From the NCBI GenBank assembly GCA_013288325.1, contig JABDCB010000009.1, forward strand, positions 1-64,000: 64,000 bases of DNA. Reading direction: 5' to 3'. Every line of letters starts with the position of its first letter. Positions within the stretch are counted from its first letter, which is position 1. A model generated the notes under the pieces. It saw nothing but the letters and a program-made list of their open reading frames with translations, had not been told where the DNA came from and did not search any database. This stretch comes from Bacteroidota bacterium (GTDB lineage: Bacteria > Bacteroidota > Bacteroidia > Palsa-965). A program made the position numbers and the translations under genes. Shown one piece after another: positions 35,361 through 44,017 of the stretch.

Positions 35361-35591
35361 ATGATTCAATCAATCAGACACTGGTTTGAACAACAAGCAT
35401 TTGGAGTATGTGCCTGGTGGGGCGATAAATTAGGTATTCGTGCTACGCATATCCGCATGTATTTCGTGTATCTCTCTTTCTTTACCTTCGGATCGCCCAT
35501 CATCATTTATTTTATCATGGCTTTCATTCTGGAGCACAAAGAATATTTTAAACCCACCCGTTCAAGACGCCGTAGTATTTGGGAACTCTAA
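35361..35591 (+). CDS. PspC-domain membrane protein
   Basis: 76 residues: a short amphipathic start, GVCAWWGDKLGIRATHIRMYFVYLSFFTFGSPIIIYFIMAFIL with one or two membrane helices, and a basic tail. This is the PspC fold, in E. coli a sensor of inner-membrane stress; in Bacteroidota short stand-alone PspC proteins are common and their role is less clear. It sits 21 bp after DUF2851 and 24 bp before the K+ channel gene, so an operon role in membrane or ion stress is a reasonable guess. Confidence 0.82.
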   Translation: MIQSIRHWFEQQAFGVCAWWGDKLGIRATHIRMYFVYLSFFTFGSPIIIYFIMAFILEHKEYFKPTRSRRRSIWEL

Positions 35592-35615
35592 ATCTTAAAT
35601 TTTGTTTCCTGTCTA

Positions 35616-36626
35616 ATGTTTAATTTCCCCGGCTTCCGTAAGATTTACTTTTCACTGGCCCTCATCTGTCTCATTATCCTGGTAGGAATTGTGGGTTATA
35701 TGACCATCGAACATTTTCGGTTTTTCGATGCGTTTTATATGACCATGATTACCATCAGCACCGTGGGCTTTGGAGAGGTACATCCTTTAAGTGATGCAGG
35801 CCGCTTGTTTACCACCTTTCTGATTATCGGCAGTTTTGGTACCTTTGCCAATGCCGTATTTACCATTACCCGTTCCTTTTCTGACGGAGAGTTTTTGAAA
35901 TATATAAACGACCTACGCTTGTACGCTTCTATCGACAAATTGGAAAATCATGTGATCCTTTGCGGCTATGGCCGTAATGGAAAGGAAGCAGCGCATGTGC
36001 TTAAAAACCACGGACAGCGTTTTGTGGTGATTGAAGAAAAACAACAGGTGGTGGATGCCATGAGCACCCGCTATAAGGAATTGATTCTGGTGGGTAATGC
36101 CACTCAGGATGAGGTTCTGATGCGTGCAGGTGTGATGAAGGCCAAGGCGCTTATTACCACATTACCTTTGGATGCCGATAATTTGTTTATCGTTTTGTCG
36201 GCACGGACACTGAATGCAAATCTTACCATTATCAGCCGTGCATCGGACGATAATTCGGACCGCAAACTGAAAGCTGCCGGAGCTGATAATGTTATTATGC
36301 CCGATAAGATTGGCGGAGCCCATATGGCATCATTGGTGATGAAACCGGATGTGATGGAGTTTCTGGATTATATTACCGGCCAGGGTGGGGAACATATCAA
36401 ACTGGAAGAAATTACGTTTGATAACCTGAGCCAATCCTATCAGAATAAAACGATCCGCGATCTGGAAATAAGGAATAAGTCGGGTGCCAATATCGTCGGG
36501 TTTAAAACCGCGAAAGGCGAATATGTGATCAATCCCTCTCCGGATACACAAATGATCCACGATGCCAAACTATTTGTATTGGGCACATCGGAACAAATAA
36601 ACAAACTCAAGGAACTTTTTTCCTGA
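35616..36626 (+). CDS. Potassium channel with RCK (TrkA-N/TrkA-C) domains
   Basis: 336 residues. Two membrane helices (about 9-30 and 66-90) flank a pore loop with selectivity filter TVGFGE, a variant of TVGYGD accepted in K+ channels. Then an RCK domain from about residue 105: Rossmann GxGxxG in ILCGYGRNGKEAAHVL and acidic end of beta 2 (VVIEEKQQ). The C-terminal 85 residues (LEEITFDNLSQSYQNKTIRD) are TrkA-C-like. It belongs to the MthK-like family gated by ligand at the RCK ring. It is in the DUF2851-PspC-channel-RmlD run. Confidence 0.93.
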   Translation: MFNFPGFRKIYFSLALICLIILVGIVGYMTIEHFRFFDAFYMTMITISTVGFGEVHPLSDAGRLFTTFLIIGSFGTFANAVFTITRSFSDGEFLKYINDLRLYASIDKLENHVILCGYGRNGKEAAHVLKNHGQRFVVIEEKQQVVDAMSTRYKELILVGNATQDEVLMRAGVMKAKALITTLPLDADNLFIVLSARTLNANLTIISRASDDNSDRKLKAAGADNVIMPDKIGGAHMASLVMKPDVMEFLDYITGQGGEHIKLEEITFDNLSQSYQNKTIRDLEIRNKSGANIVGFKTAKGEYVINPSPDTQMIHDAKLFVLGTSEQINKLKELFS

Positions 36627-36643
36627 AACAAATCTGACTGGTT

Positions 36644-37576
36644 ATGGAGCCAAAAAGAAAAATACTGATTACAGGTTCTAACGGACTGTTGGGCCAGAAA
36701 CTATGTAAGGCTCTTGCACAGCGACCCGATATTACCTTGATAGCCACTTCCAAAGGAGAGAACAGGATGCGCAAGCTGGATCAGAAGATGTATCAAGCAC
36801 TGGATATAACCAGCAAAAAGGAACTGGAAGAGGTATTTGTAAAGTATATGCCCGATGTGGTGATCCATACTGCAGCGCTCACCAATGTGGATGCCTGTGA
36901 ATCCAATAAGGAAGAATGTGTGGCATTGAATGTGGATGCCGTTCGTTCCATTGTAGAGGTAATGGAAAAGCATGTACCTGCTGCACATCTCATTCACCTA
37001 TCCACCGATTTTATTTTTGACGGACTAAAAGGGCCTTATAAAGAAGAGGATGCTCCTAATCCCTTGAGCTATTATGCCTGGTCCAAGCTGGAGTCTGAAA
37101 AAATTGTAGAGGCCAGTAAACTTAAATGGGCCATTGTCCGTACCATCATTGTATATGGTTTGGTAGATAATATGAGCCGGTCCAATCTGGTTCTGTGGGC
37201 CAAGGATGCCTTGACTAAGGGACAAAAGATAAATGTGGTGGATGATCAGTTTCGCGCTCCTACCTTGTCCGAAGATCTGGCTGCCGGATGTATTGCCATT
37301 GCCGATAAAGGAGCTACCGGTGTTTATCATTTATCGGGTCCTGATACCCTGAGTGTGCTGGATCTTGTTTATCAGGTAGCGGATTTCTGGAAACTGGATA
37401 AATCCCTCGTCAACCCCATCAAATCCGACACGCTTAATCAGGCTGCAAAACGGCCTGCCCGAACAGGTTTTATAATTGATAAAGCCAGAAAAGAGCTGGG
37501 CTATACTCCTCATACATTTATTGAAGGATTGAAAGTAGTTGATAAAGAGCTGAAAGAAGCGCTTGCCATTTCCTGA
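36644..37576 (+). CDS. RmlD-like sugar nucleotide reductase (extended SDR)
   Basis: 310 residues. The dinucleotide motif is ILITGSNGLLGQKL, HLSTDFIFDG follows and the active site reads YYAWSKLESEKIV (Tyr-x-x-x-Lys). The arrangement fits dTDP-4-dehydrorhamnose reductase-like short-chain dehydrogenases, which reduce 4-keto nucleotide sugars. No other rhamnose genes are nearby, so the substrate is uncertain; in Bacteroidota isolated copies are often labelled SDR family oxidoreductase. It lies 17 bp after the K+ channel gene. Confidence 0.88.
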   Translation: MEPKRKILITGSNGLLGQKLCKALAQRPDITLIATSKGENRMRKLDQKMYQALDITSKKELEEVFVKYMPDVVIHTAALTNVDACESNKEECVALNVDAVRSIVEVMEKHVPAAHLIHLSTDFIFDGLKGPYKEEDAPNPLSYYAWSKLESEKIVEASKLKWAIVRTIIVYGLVDNMSRSNLVLWAKDALTKGQKINVVDDQFRAPTLSEDLAAGCIAIADKGATGVYHLSGPDTLSVLDLVYQVADFWKLDKSLVNPIKSDTLNQAAKRPARTGFIIDKARKELGYTPHTFIEGLKVVDKELKEALAIS

Positions 37577-37606
37577 TCAGGGTACTCCCTCCTCATTTAT
37601 TTTCGT

Positions 37607-37676
37607 GCTTATCCGCTGTTATCTGCTTATTGTGTAAGGCGATGGTGTTTTCAAACCATCTTCGTCACGGATAAGC
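37607..37676. terminator. Nested hairpins after the DUF2851-RmlD operon
   Basis: GCTTATCCG (37607) and CGGATAAGC (37668) enclose a second hairpin GATGGT/ACCATC. There is no T run. It may end or stabilise the operon transcript. The sequence CAGCTTATCCGTG also occurs in the prfA upstream region, hinting at a dispersed repeat. Confidence 0.45.
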
Positions 37677-37770
37677 TATGTGATGAATTTTCAGTTATTG
37701 GAAACTTAGTCTATATTTGGTGCCATTCCTTGAGTACTAAGTAAATAAAAAATAATAATCAGAATACTAT

Positions 37771-39321
37771 ATGGGTATTTTTCGAAAGAAATCGGTGGCC
37801 TCCTTGCTTGCACAGGCTGCAGATAATGAAAAAGGGCTTAAAAGAACATTAGGACCGGGTCACCTGGTTGCACTTGGAATAGGCGCCATTATAGGTGCCG
37901 GTTTGTTTGTGCGTACGGCTGCTGCATCTGCAGAAGCTGCGGGACCGGCAGTAACTTTGTCGTTTGTAGTGGCTGCCATAGCCTGCGCTTTTGCCGGATT
38001 ATGTTATGCTGAGTTCTCTTCCATGATTCCTATTTCAGGCAGTGCTTATACCTATGCTTATGCAACCATGGGTGAGATTGCAGCCTGGGTCATTGGCTGG
38101 TCGCTGGTGCTTGAATATGCCCTGGGAGCTGCAACTGTTTCCATTGCATGGAGCGAATATCTGAATAATCTGATGGGAGGGGTGATACCCTATAAGTGGT
38201 GCCATTCGCCGTTTGAACATGTAAATCTGCTTTATCATCATGTGTTTAAGGGAGGGGTGACTTCCATTTCGGATGATGTTATGAGAGCATTTCCCGAAGC
38301 AATACGGAGTACTGTAATCACTACCCATGGCCTGGTTAATTTCCCGGCTCTTGGAATATTGCTTGCACTTACTTTGCTGCTCATCAAAGGAACCCAGGAG
38401 TCGGCTTTTGTGAATGCCATCATTGTGTTCCTGAAAGTGGCTATTGTATTGCTGTTTATTTTCCTGGGATGGAATTATATGAATCCTGCCAATCATACTC
38501 CTTATTTTATTCCTGCCGATGCACCTGGTCATGGTGGAATGTTCCAGCATGGATGGGGAGGTGTTCTCGGAGGGGCTGCTATCGTATTCTTTGCCTTTAT
38601 AGGATTTGACGCTGTATCAACTGCCGCACAGGAAGCCAAGAATCCGAAAAGAGATATGCCCATAGGTATCCTCGGTTCTCTGGTGGTATGTACCATCTTG
38701 TATGTGTTGTTTTCCTATGTGCTTACCGGTGTTGCCAGCTGGCATGAGTTTGCTGACCCTGCAAAAGGTAAAGAGGCATCAGTGGCCTATGCGATTAAAA
38801 CTTATATGACCAAGTATGCCGGATGGTTGCCTAATATGGTTACCCTGGCTATTCTCGCGGGATTCTCTTCTGTTATCCTGGTGATGTTGATGGGACAAAG
38901 CCGGGTATTCTTTTCTATGGCTAATGACGGATTGCTTCCCAAAGTGTTTTCCGATCTGCATCCTAAATTCAGAACACCTTATAAAGCCAACTGGATTTTG
39001 TTTGTGTTTGTAGGAAGCTTTGCCGCCTTTATTCCGGGAAGTATTGCCGGTGACCTGACGAGTATCGGAACTCTTTTTGCATTCATGCTTGTTTGTGCAG
39101 GTGTCATTATCATGCGCAAAACAGATCCCGATCATCCTCGTCCGTTCCGTACACCTTTTGTTCCTTTTTTCCCTATTCTGGGAATACTGATATGTTTTGC
39201 CATGATCATTTCTCTTCCAAGCAATACCCAGCTGAGTGCGCTGGTATGGATGCTGGTTGGACTGGTGATCTATTTCTCATACAGCAAAAAAAGAAGCAAG
39301 CTAAATACGCCGCTTAATTAA
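37771..39321 (+). CDS. APC-family amino acid permease (CAT type)
   Basis: 516 residues with about 12 membrane segments. The first carries the substrate-binding GIGAIIGAGLFV motif, preceded by KRTLGPGHLVAL. A long periplasmic-type loop (residues about 135-185) is His-rich. The pattern is that of the cationic amino acid transporter (YfnA/CAT) group: a proton- or gradient-driven importer in the inner membrane. TATATTTG (37712-37719) is a candidate -7 box. A second, distinct APC permease follows after a hairpin. Confidence 0.92.
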   Translation: MGIFRKKSVASLLAQAADNEKGLKRTLGPGHLVALGIGAIIGAGLFVRTAAASAEAAGPAVTLSFVVAAIACAFAGLCYAEFSSMIPISGSAYTYAYATMGEIAAWVIGWSLVLEYALGAATVSIAWSEYLNNLMGGVIPYKWCHSPFEHVNLLYHHVFKGGVTSISDDVMRAFPEAIRSTVITTHGLVNFPALGILLALTLLLIKGTQESAFVNAIIVFLKVAIVLLFIFLGWNYMNPANHTPYFIPADAPGHGGMFQHGWGGVLGGAAIVFFAFIGFDAVSTAAQEAKNPKRDMPIGILGSLVVCTILYVLFSYVLTGVASWHEFADPAKGKEASVAYAIKTYMTKYAGWLPNMVTLAILAGFSSVILVMLMGQSRVFFSMANDGLLPKVFSDLHPKFRTPYKANWILFVFVGSFAAFIPGSIAGDLTSIGTLFAFMLVCAGVIIMRKTDPDHPRPFRTPFVPFFPILGILICFAMIISLPSNTQLSALVWMLVGLVIYFSYSKKRSKLNTPLN

Positions 39322-39337
39322 ACCAGATTGAAATTTT

Positions 39338-39376
39338 CGGACAGCCGCCCCGCACGAACGGGACGGCTGTCTGTTT
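39338..39376 (+). terminator. GC-rich hairpin between the two permease genes
   Basis: ACAGCCG-C-CCCG-loop-CGGG-A-CGGCTGT, an 11-bp stem with one mismatch, followed by a short CTGTTT. It probably acts as terminator or attenuator. It also argues against the TTG start at 39375 for the next gene. Confidence 0.65.
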
Positions 39377-39383
39377 GAAACCC

Positions 39384-40841
39384 ATGAGCGAAGATTCCTC
39401 CGTTAAACGTACCCTCGGACTGCTGGATGCCACCAGCATCGTTGCCGGATCCATGATAGGGTCGGGAATTTTTGTGGTGAGCACCTTCATGGCCCGCGAT
39501 ATCGGTTCGTCAGGATATTTATTGCTGTTATGGGTTGTTACCGGACTCATTACCGTTTCAGCTGCGCTTAGCTATGGCGAGCTGGCCGGCATGATGCCTC
39601 ATGCAGGAGGACAATATGTATATATACGCCGGGCCTTTAATCCGCTGTTTGCTTTTTTGTACGGGTGGACCGTTTTTATGGTGATACAGACTGGCGTTAT
39701 AGCCGCCGTAGCAACTGTTTTTGCTAATTATACCGCCGTCTTTTTTCCGGAATTGAATAAAGAGTTTCTGCATATAGGATCCTTTATCGTTTCGCTGAAA
39801 CAGGTGCTTGCTATTGTTGTTATTGTGGGTCTTACCTATGTCAACAGCAAAGGAGTACGAAATGGAAAAATTATTCAGCTGGTATTTACTTCCGCCAAGC
39901 TGTTTGCTCTGCTTGCGCTTATTGTAATGGGTTTTGCCGTTGGTCTCCGAAGCAACACCCTTGCAGATAATTTTCATCATCTCTGGGATGCATCCAGAAC
40001 CTGGCTAGATAAAAGCTCCGGTACCTGGCATGTAGAATCAATCACCGGCTGGGCTCTTATTGGTATGATGGGTGCTACCATCATCAATTCACTTTTCTCG
40101 AGCGATGCCTGGAACAATGTTACATTCATTGCCGGTGAAATTAAGGACCCGAAAAAAAACATTCCCCGGAGTTTATTCTTAGGAACATTTATCGTAACCA
40201 TCGTTTATATACTGGCCAATGTGGCGTACCTGGCCCTATTGCCTATTAAAGGTGATCCTGCCGGAATAACTGCTGTAGCGAAAGGGATTTCGTTTGCCGC
40301 CGAAGACAGGGTAGGGGCCGCTGCAGCTTCTGTCATATTCGGCAATACCGGTTCGGTATTGATGGCAGCATTGATTATGGTTTCAACGTTCGGATGTATG
40401 AACGGAATTATTCTGGCCGGTGCCAGACTCTATTATGCCATGGCGAAGGACGGACTCTTTTTTCGCAAAGCATCCCACCTTAACAAACAGCAGGTTCCCG
40501 CTTTCGGCTTATGGGTTCAATGTGCCTGGGCATGTGCTTTATGTCTTTCCGGTACGTATAGCGATCTGCTTGAATATTCAACCTTTGCTTCCCTACTTTT
40601 TTATATTCTTACCATCAGTGGCATATTTATTCTCCGGAAAAAAGAGCCGAATGCCGAACGTCCTTATAAAGCACTGGGATATCCTATTATACCGGCCTTG
40701 TATATTATTGTAACCGGTGCCATCTGTGTGGATCTGTTGATTTACAAAACAAGCAGCGCCGGAGCCGGACTGCTTATCGTACTGCTTGGTATTCCTGTAT
40801 ACCTCTTTGCCAAACCTACGCAGAAGTCTTCCGATTCCTGA
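39384..40841 (+). CDS. APC-family amino acid permease (LAT type)
   Basis: I start at ATG 39384 (MSEDSSVKRTLGLL), giving 485 residues; the track start is a TTG three codons earlier. About 12 membrane segments; the first holds SIVAGSMIGSGIFVV. GWTVFMVIQTGVIAAVATVFANY and FSSDAWNNVTFIAGEIKDPKKNIPRSL match the L-type (LAT) branch of the APC superfamily, which often exchanges neutral amino acids. It differs clearly from the preceding CAT-type permease, so the pair is not a recent duplication. Substrate unknown. Confidence 0.92.
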   Translation: MSEDSSVKRTLGLLDATSIVAGSMIGSGIFVVSTFMARDIGSSGYLLLLWVVTGLITVSAALSYGELAGMMPHAGGQYVYIRRAFNPLFAFLYGWTVFMVIQTGVIAAVATVFANYTAVFFPELNKEFLHIGSFIVSLKQVLAIVVIVGLTYVNSKGVRNGKIIQLVFTSAKLFALLALIVMGFAVGLRSNTLADNFHHLWDASRTWLDKSSGTWHVESITGWALIGMMGATIINSLFSSDAWNNVTFIAGEIKDPKKNIPRSLFLGTFIVTIVYILANVAYLALLPIKGDPAGITAVAKGISFAAEDRVGAAAASVIFGNTGSVLMAALIMVSTFGCMNGIILAGARLYYAMAKDGLFFRKASHLNKQQVPAFGLWVQCAWACALCLSGTYSDLLEYSTFASLLFYILTISGIFILRKKEPNAERPYKALGYPIIPALYIIVTGAICVDLLIYKTSSAGAGLLIVLLGIPVYLFAKPTQKSSDS

Positions 40842-40936
40842 TCGAAAAGACTTGCCCGAAGCAAAAAAATGTCCAAACTTTTGTTTGTTACTGGCTTTAG
40901 TAATGCCTAACTCCCGTCTTTGAATTAAAGACAGCG

Positions 40937-41884
40937 GTGAGACAATTTTTCAGAGACTACTTTCTTTTTAATCGCAGGGAGCGAAACGGAACCCTGGTGT
41001 TGTTGTCAATCATGTCAATACTGATTGGTGTGTTGGCGTATCTGCATGCCGATGTTGCGAATGTGCAGGAAAAGGATTCGTTCAGGATGACGGAGTTGAC
41101 TGAAGATGCGGAGCCTCCGGATCCACCCCGGAGTGTGGAAAGAAAAAGAGAGGAATGGAAGGAAGCGGAAAGTAAAAGGGCTCCTGTTCAGTATTTTTAT
41201 TTTGATCCCAATACACTCGGTTCGGAAGGATGGCTTAAACTGGGTTTGTCGGAAAAGCAGACCCGTATTATCCTTAATTACGTGATGAAAGGAGGGCACT
41301 TCAGGAAGGCGACCGATCTGAAAAAGATTTATGGACTAAGCGCCAAACAAGATTCATTGCTTGAACCCTATATACGTGTGCCTGCCGAGATCAGGAATCG
41401 AAAAGACACTGTAGTTAAATGGGTAAGAAGCGCGAGTGATACACAGCAAATAGTCCATAAATCGGGCAATAAGCTAAAAGCAGGTGAGCTGTTGAACCTG
41501 AATGAAGCTGATTCGGCCATGCTCGTGAGGCTGCCTTGTATAGGACCGGCATTTGCGAAGCGTATTCTCTCTTATCGGGAACGATTGGGTGGATATGCCG
41601 AAAAGGCTCAGCTGCTGGAAGTTTTTGGTATGGATGAAGAACGATATACTTGTTTTGCGGGCAATATTTCCCTGGGTGAGGGAGTAACAAGGAAACTAAA
41701 GATCAATAAAGCCACCCCGGAAGAGCTCAAAAGCCATCCTTATATACGATGGAACCTGGCGAAAAGCATTGTTAACTATAGGTTAAAACATGGGCCTTTT
41801 AAAAGCATAGAAGAGCTTAAATCCATTGAATTGATCGACGAAGAGTTTATTAAGAGAATAAAACCATATGTTTCTTTTGAATGA
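40937..41884 (+). CDS. Helix-hairpin-helix (ComEA-like) membrane-anchored protein
   Basis: 315 residues beginning with GTG (no ATG nearby). One membrane helix near the N-terminus (about 20-38, LVLLSIMSILIGVLAYL), then a proline/acidic linker, then three helix-hairpin-helix units: about residues 95-140 (LGLSEKQTRIILNYVMKGG), 190-245 (LPCIGPAFAKRILSYRERLGG, the classical ComEA G-x-x-x-A-x-x-I) and 255-315. Such proteins bind double-stranded DNA nonspecifically; a role in DNA uptake is possible but this three-unit, cytoplasm-or-periplasm ambiguous form is typical of Bacteroidota and uncharacterised. Confidence 0.85.
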   Translation: MRQFFRDYFLFNRRERNGTLVLLSIMSILIGVLAYLHADVANVQEKDSFRMTELTEDAEPPDPPRSVERKREEWKEAESKRAPVQYFYFDPNTLGSEGWLKLGLSEKQTRIILNYVMKGGHFRKATDLKKIYGLSAKQDSLLEPYIRVPAEIRNRKDTVVKWVRSASDTQQIVHKSGNKLKAGELLNLNEADSAMLVRLPCIGPAFAKRILSYRERLGGYAEKAQLLEVFGMDEERYTCFAGNISLGEGVTRKLKINKATPEELKSHPYIRWNLAKSIVNYRLKHGPFKSIEELKSIELIDEEFIKRIKPYVSFE

Positions 41885-41920
41885 GTTCAATAATTATCTT
41901 TGTTTCCCTAACCATTTACG

Positions 41921-42448
41921 ATGCTGGCAGACAGACTGAAGAATACCATCCGGGATATACATGATTTCCCGAAACCAGGTATTGTGTTTAAAGATATTAC
42001 TCCGGTACTTTTGAATGCAGATTTGTGTACGGAAGTGGTGGAAGAGTTTGCGAAGAATTTGAAATCTACTCCCATCGATGCTATTGCTGGTATTGAGAGC
42101 AGAGGTTTTCTTTTCGGTTTTTTGCTGGCTCAACGGTTAAAGAAACCTTTTATCCTCATTCGTAAGGCAGGAAAATTGCCGGGAAAAACAATCAGTGCTT
42201 CTTATGCACTGGAATATGGCACAGCCAAGATAGAGATGCACGAAGGGGCTGTTCAAAAGGGCTGGAATGTGCTTATTCATGACGACTTGCTGGCTACCGG
42301 CGGTACTACAGCCGCTGCAGCAGAACTGATCATTAAACAGGAAGGGATTGTATCCGGTTTTGCATTTGTTGTAGAGCTTGATTTTTTGAACGGCAAGGAA
42401 CGTATTACAGATATTTCTAAGAATATAAACAGTATTGTTCATTTTTAA
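41921..42448 (+). CDS. apt: Adenine phosphoribosyltransferase
   Basis: 175 residues, standard length. It salvages adenine with PRPP to AMP. Motifs: DFPKPGIVFKDITPVLL at the N-terminus, AGIESRGFLFGF, RKAGKLPGKTISASYALEYG (flexible loop) and the PRPP-binding VLIHDDLLATGGTTAAAAEL. A TATCTTTG box lies at 41895-41902. The acyl-CoA dehydrogenase gene starts 18 bp after its stop. Confidence 0.96.
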   Translation: MLADRLKNTIRDIHDFPKPGIVFKDITPVLLNADLCTEVVEEFAKNLKSTPIDAIAGIESRGFLFGFLLAQRLKKPFILIRKAGKLPGKTISASYALEYGTAKIEMHEGAVQKGWNVLIHDDLLATGGTTAAAAELIIKQEGIVSGFAFVVELDFLNGKERITDISKNINSIVHF

Positions 42449-42466
42449 GACTTAAAAACACACACA

Positions 42467-43606
42467 ATGAATTTCACACACAATGAGAACCAGGTCATGA
42501 TCGCTGATATGATCAGAAAATTCGGAGAAGAACATATCCGTCCTAAAATGATGGAGTGGGACGAGGCTCAGACTTTTCCGATTGAAGTTTTTAAAAAACT
42601 GGGCGAGCTTGGTTTAATGGGTGTGTTGGTTCCAACGGAATATGGCGGCTCCGGCTTCGGGTATTCGGAGTATGTGACGGCAATCGTTGAATTGTCGCGT
42701 ATTTGCGGATCTATCGGTTTGTCTATGGCTGCGCATAATTCGTTATGCACAGGTCATATCCTTACGTTTGGCAATGAAGAACAAAAGAAAAAATATCTGC
42801 CTAAGCTTGCTACTGCCGAGTGGATTGGAGCCTGGGGTTTAACAGAGGTAGGTACAGGATCGGATTCGGGTGGAATGAATACCACGGCTGTTGAAGAAGG
42901 AGACCATTTTGTATTGAATGGATCCAAGAATTTTATTACGCATGGTAAGAGCGGTAATGTGGCTGTGGTTATTGCACGTACAGGTAAAAAGGGAGATTCG
43001 CACGGAATGACATCCTTTATCATCGAAAAAGGAACAGCGGGCTTTACGTCCGGCCGCAAGGAAAATAAACTTGGAATGAGAGCTTCCGAAACGACGGAGC
43101 TTATTTTTGATAATTGCAAGGTGCACAAAAGTCAGGTGATGGGTAAAGTGGGTGATGGATTTGTGCAGGCTATGAAAGTGCTGGATGGAGGACGTATTTC
43201 CATCGCCTCTCTGGGTGTTGGTATTGCAAAGGGAGCCTATGATGCTTCGGTTAAATATGCAAAAGAAAGAGAACAGTTTGGTAAACCCATTGCCCAGTTT
43301 CAGGCCATTGCATTTAAACTGGCCGATATGGCCACGGAGATAGAAGCGGCCGAACTGCTTACTTACAAAGCAGCCGATCTGAAAAACAGAGGAGAAAAGG
43401 TTACCAAGGAAGGGGCTTTTGCAAAATACTATTCCTCCGAAGTAGCGGTACGGGTGTCTACTGATGCCGTTCAGATTTTTGGAGGGTATGGCTATACAAA
43501 GGATTTTCCGGTTGAGAAATACTACCGCGACAGCAAGCTCTGTACCATTGGGGAAGGAACTTCGGAGATACAGAAGCTTGTTATTTCGAGAGAGATTCTG
43601 AAATAA
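42467..43606 (+). CDS. Acyl-CoA dehydrogenase
   Basis: 379 residues, the usual size of short/medium-chain FAD acyl-CoA dehydrogenases of beta-oxidation or branched-chain amino acid breakdown. Signatures: GAWGLTEVGTGSDSGGMNTTA (FAD and substrate binding), the middle beta domain, and QIFGGYGYTKDFPVEKYYRD plus IGEGTSEIQKL at the end, with the catalytic Glu of the EGT motif. It passes electrons to electron-transfer flavoprotein. Chain-length preference cannot be read by eye. It is 18 bp behind apt and may be cotranscribed. Confidence 0.94.
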   Translation: MNFTHNENQVMIADMIRKFGEEHIRPKMMEWDEAQTFPIEVFKKLGELGLMGVLVPTEYGGSGFGYSEYVTAIVELSRICGSIGLSMAAHNSLCTGHILTFGNEEQKKKYLPKLATAEWIGAWGLTEVGTGSDSGGMNTTAVEEGDHFVLNGSKNFITHGKSGNVAVVIARTGKKGDSHGMTSFIIEKGTAGFTSGRKENKLGMRASETTELIFDNCKVHKSQVMGKVGDGFVQAMKVLDGGRISIASLGVGIAKGAYDASVKYAKEREQFGKPIAQFQAIAFKLADMATEIEAAELLTYKAADLKNRGEKVTKEGAFAKYYSSEVAVRVSTDAVQIFGGYGYTKDFPVEKYYRDSKLCTIGEGTSEIQKLVISREILK

Positions 43607-43682
43607 GGAAGCAGAAGCAGTACAATTAAATGGAACTTGACCCCTTGACATGGCTTTTTAAGGTCAGAATGTTCAAAATTAA

Positions 43683-43713
43683 TTTGCCTGTTTGTCAAAA
43701 ATCACTACATTTG
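43683..43713 (+). promoter_or_regulatory. Promoter of rpsU
   Basis: TTG (43683-43685), 20-bp spacer, TACATTTG (43706-43713). Leader of about 30 nt. Confidence 0.75.
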
Positions 43714-43747
43714 CCTCCCTGTAAAAAGCAATTTTAAAGAAAATAAC

Positions 43748-43939
43748 ATGATCATAGTTCCAGTTAAAGAAGGAGAATCAGTTGAAAAAGCACTGAAGAA
43801 ATTCAAGAAAAAATTCGAGAAAACGGGTGTTGTTCGTGAACTTCGTGAGCGTCAAAAATTCACTAAGCCTTCTGTACGCAGAAGAGAAGTGATCAAGAAA
43901 GCAGTATACAAAGAGACCCTTCAGCGCGCTGAAGAATAA
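43748..43939 (+). CDS. rpsU: 30S ribosomal protein S21
   Basis: 63 residues, very basic, helical, starting MIIVPVKEGESVEKALKKFK and containing VVRELRERQKFTKPSVRRREV, the S21 signature. S21 sits near the 3' end of 16S rRNA; in Bacteroidota it helps hide the anti-Shine-Dalgarno, which fits the rarity of Shine-Dalgarno sites in this phylum. It has its own promoter and is closed by a strong terminator just before the recombinase gene. Confidence 0.97.
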   Translation: MIIVPVKEGESVEKALKKFKKKFEKTGVVRELRERQKFTKPSVRRREVIKKAVYKETLQRAEE

Positions 43940-43960
43940 GGCCTGATATAATTATACGGG

Positions 43961-44016
43961 AAAACCTGTATTTATACATATGAAGACGTATCTTTATGTA
44001 TAAATACGGGTTTTTT
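43961..44016 (+). terminator. Terminator after rpsU
   Basis: AAAACCTGTATTTATACATA pairs with TATGTATAAATACGGGTTTT (20-bp arms with one G-U), followed by T6. It ends two bases before the ATG of the tyrosine recombinase gene. Confidence 0.9.
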
Positions 44017-44017
44017 C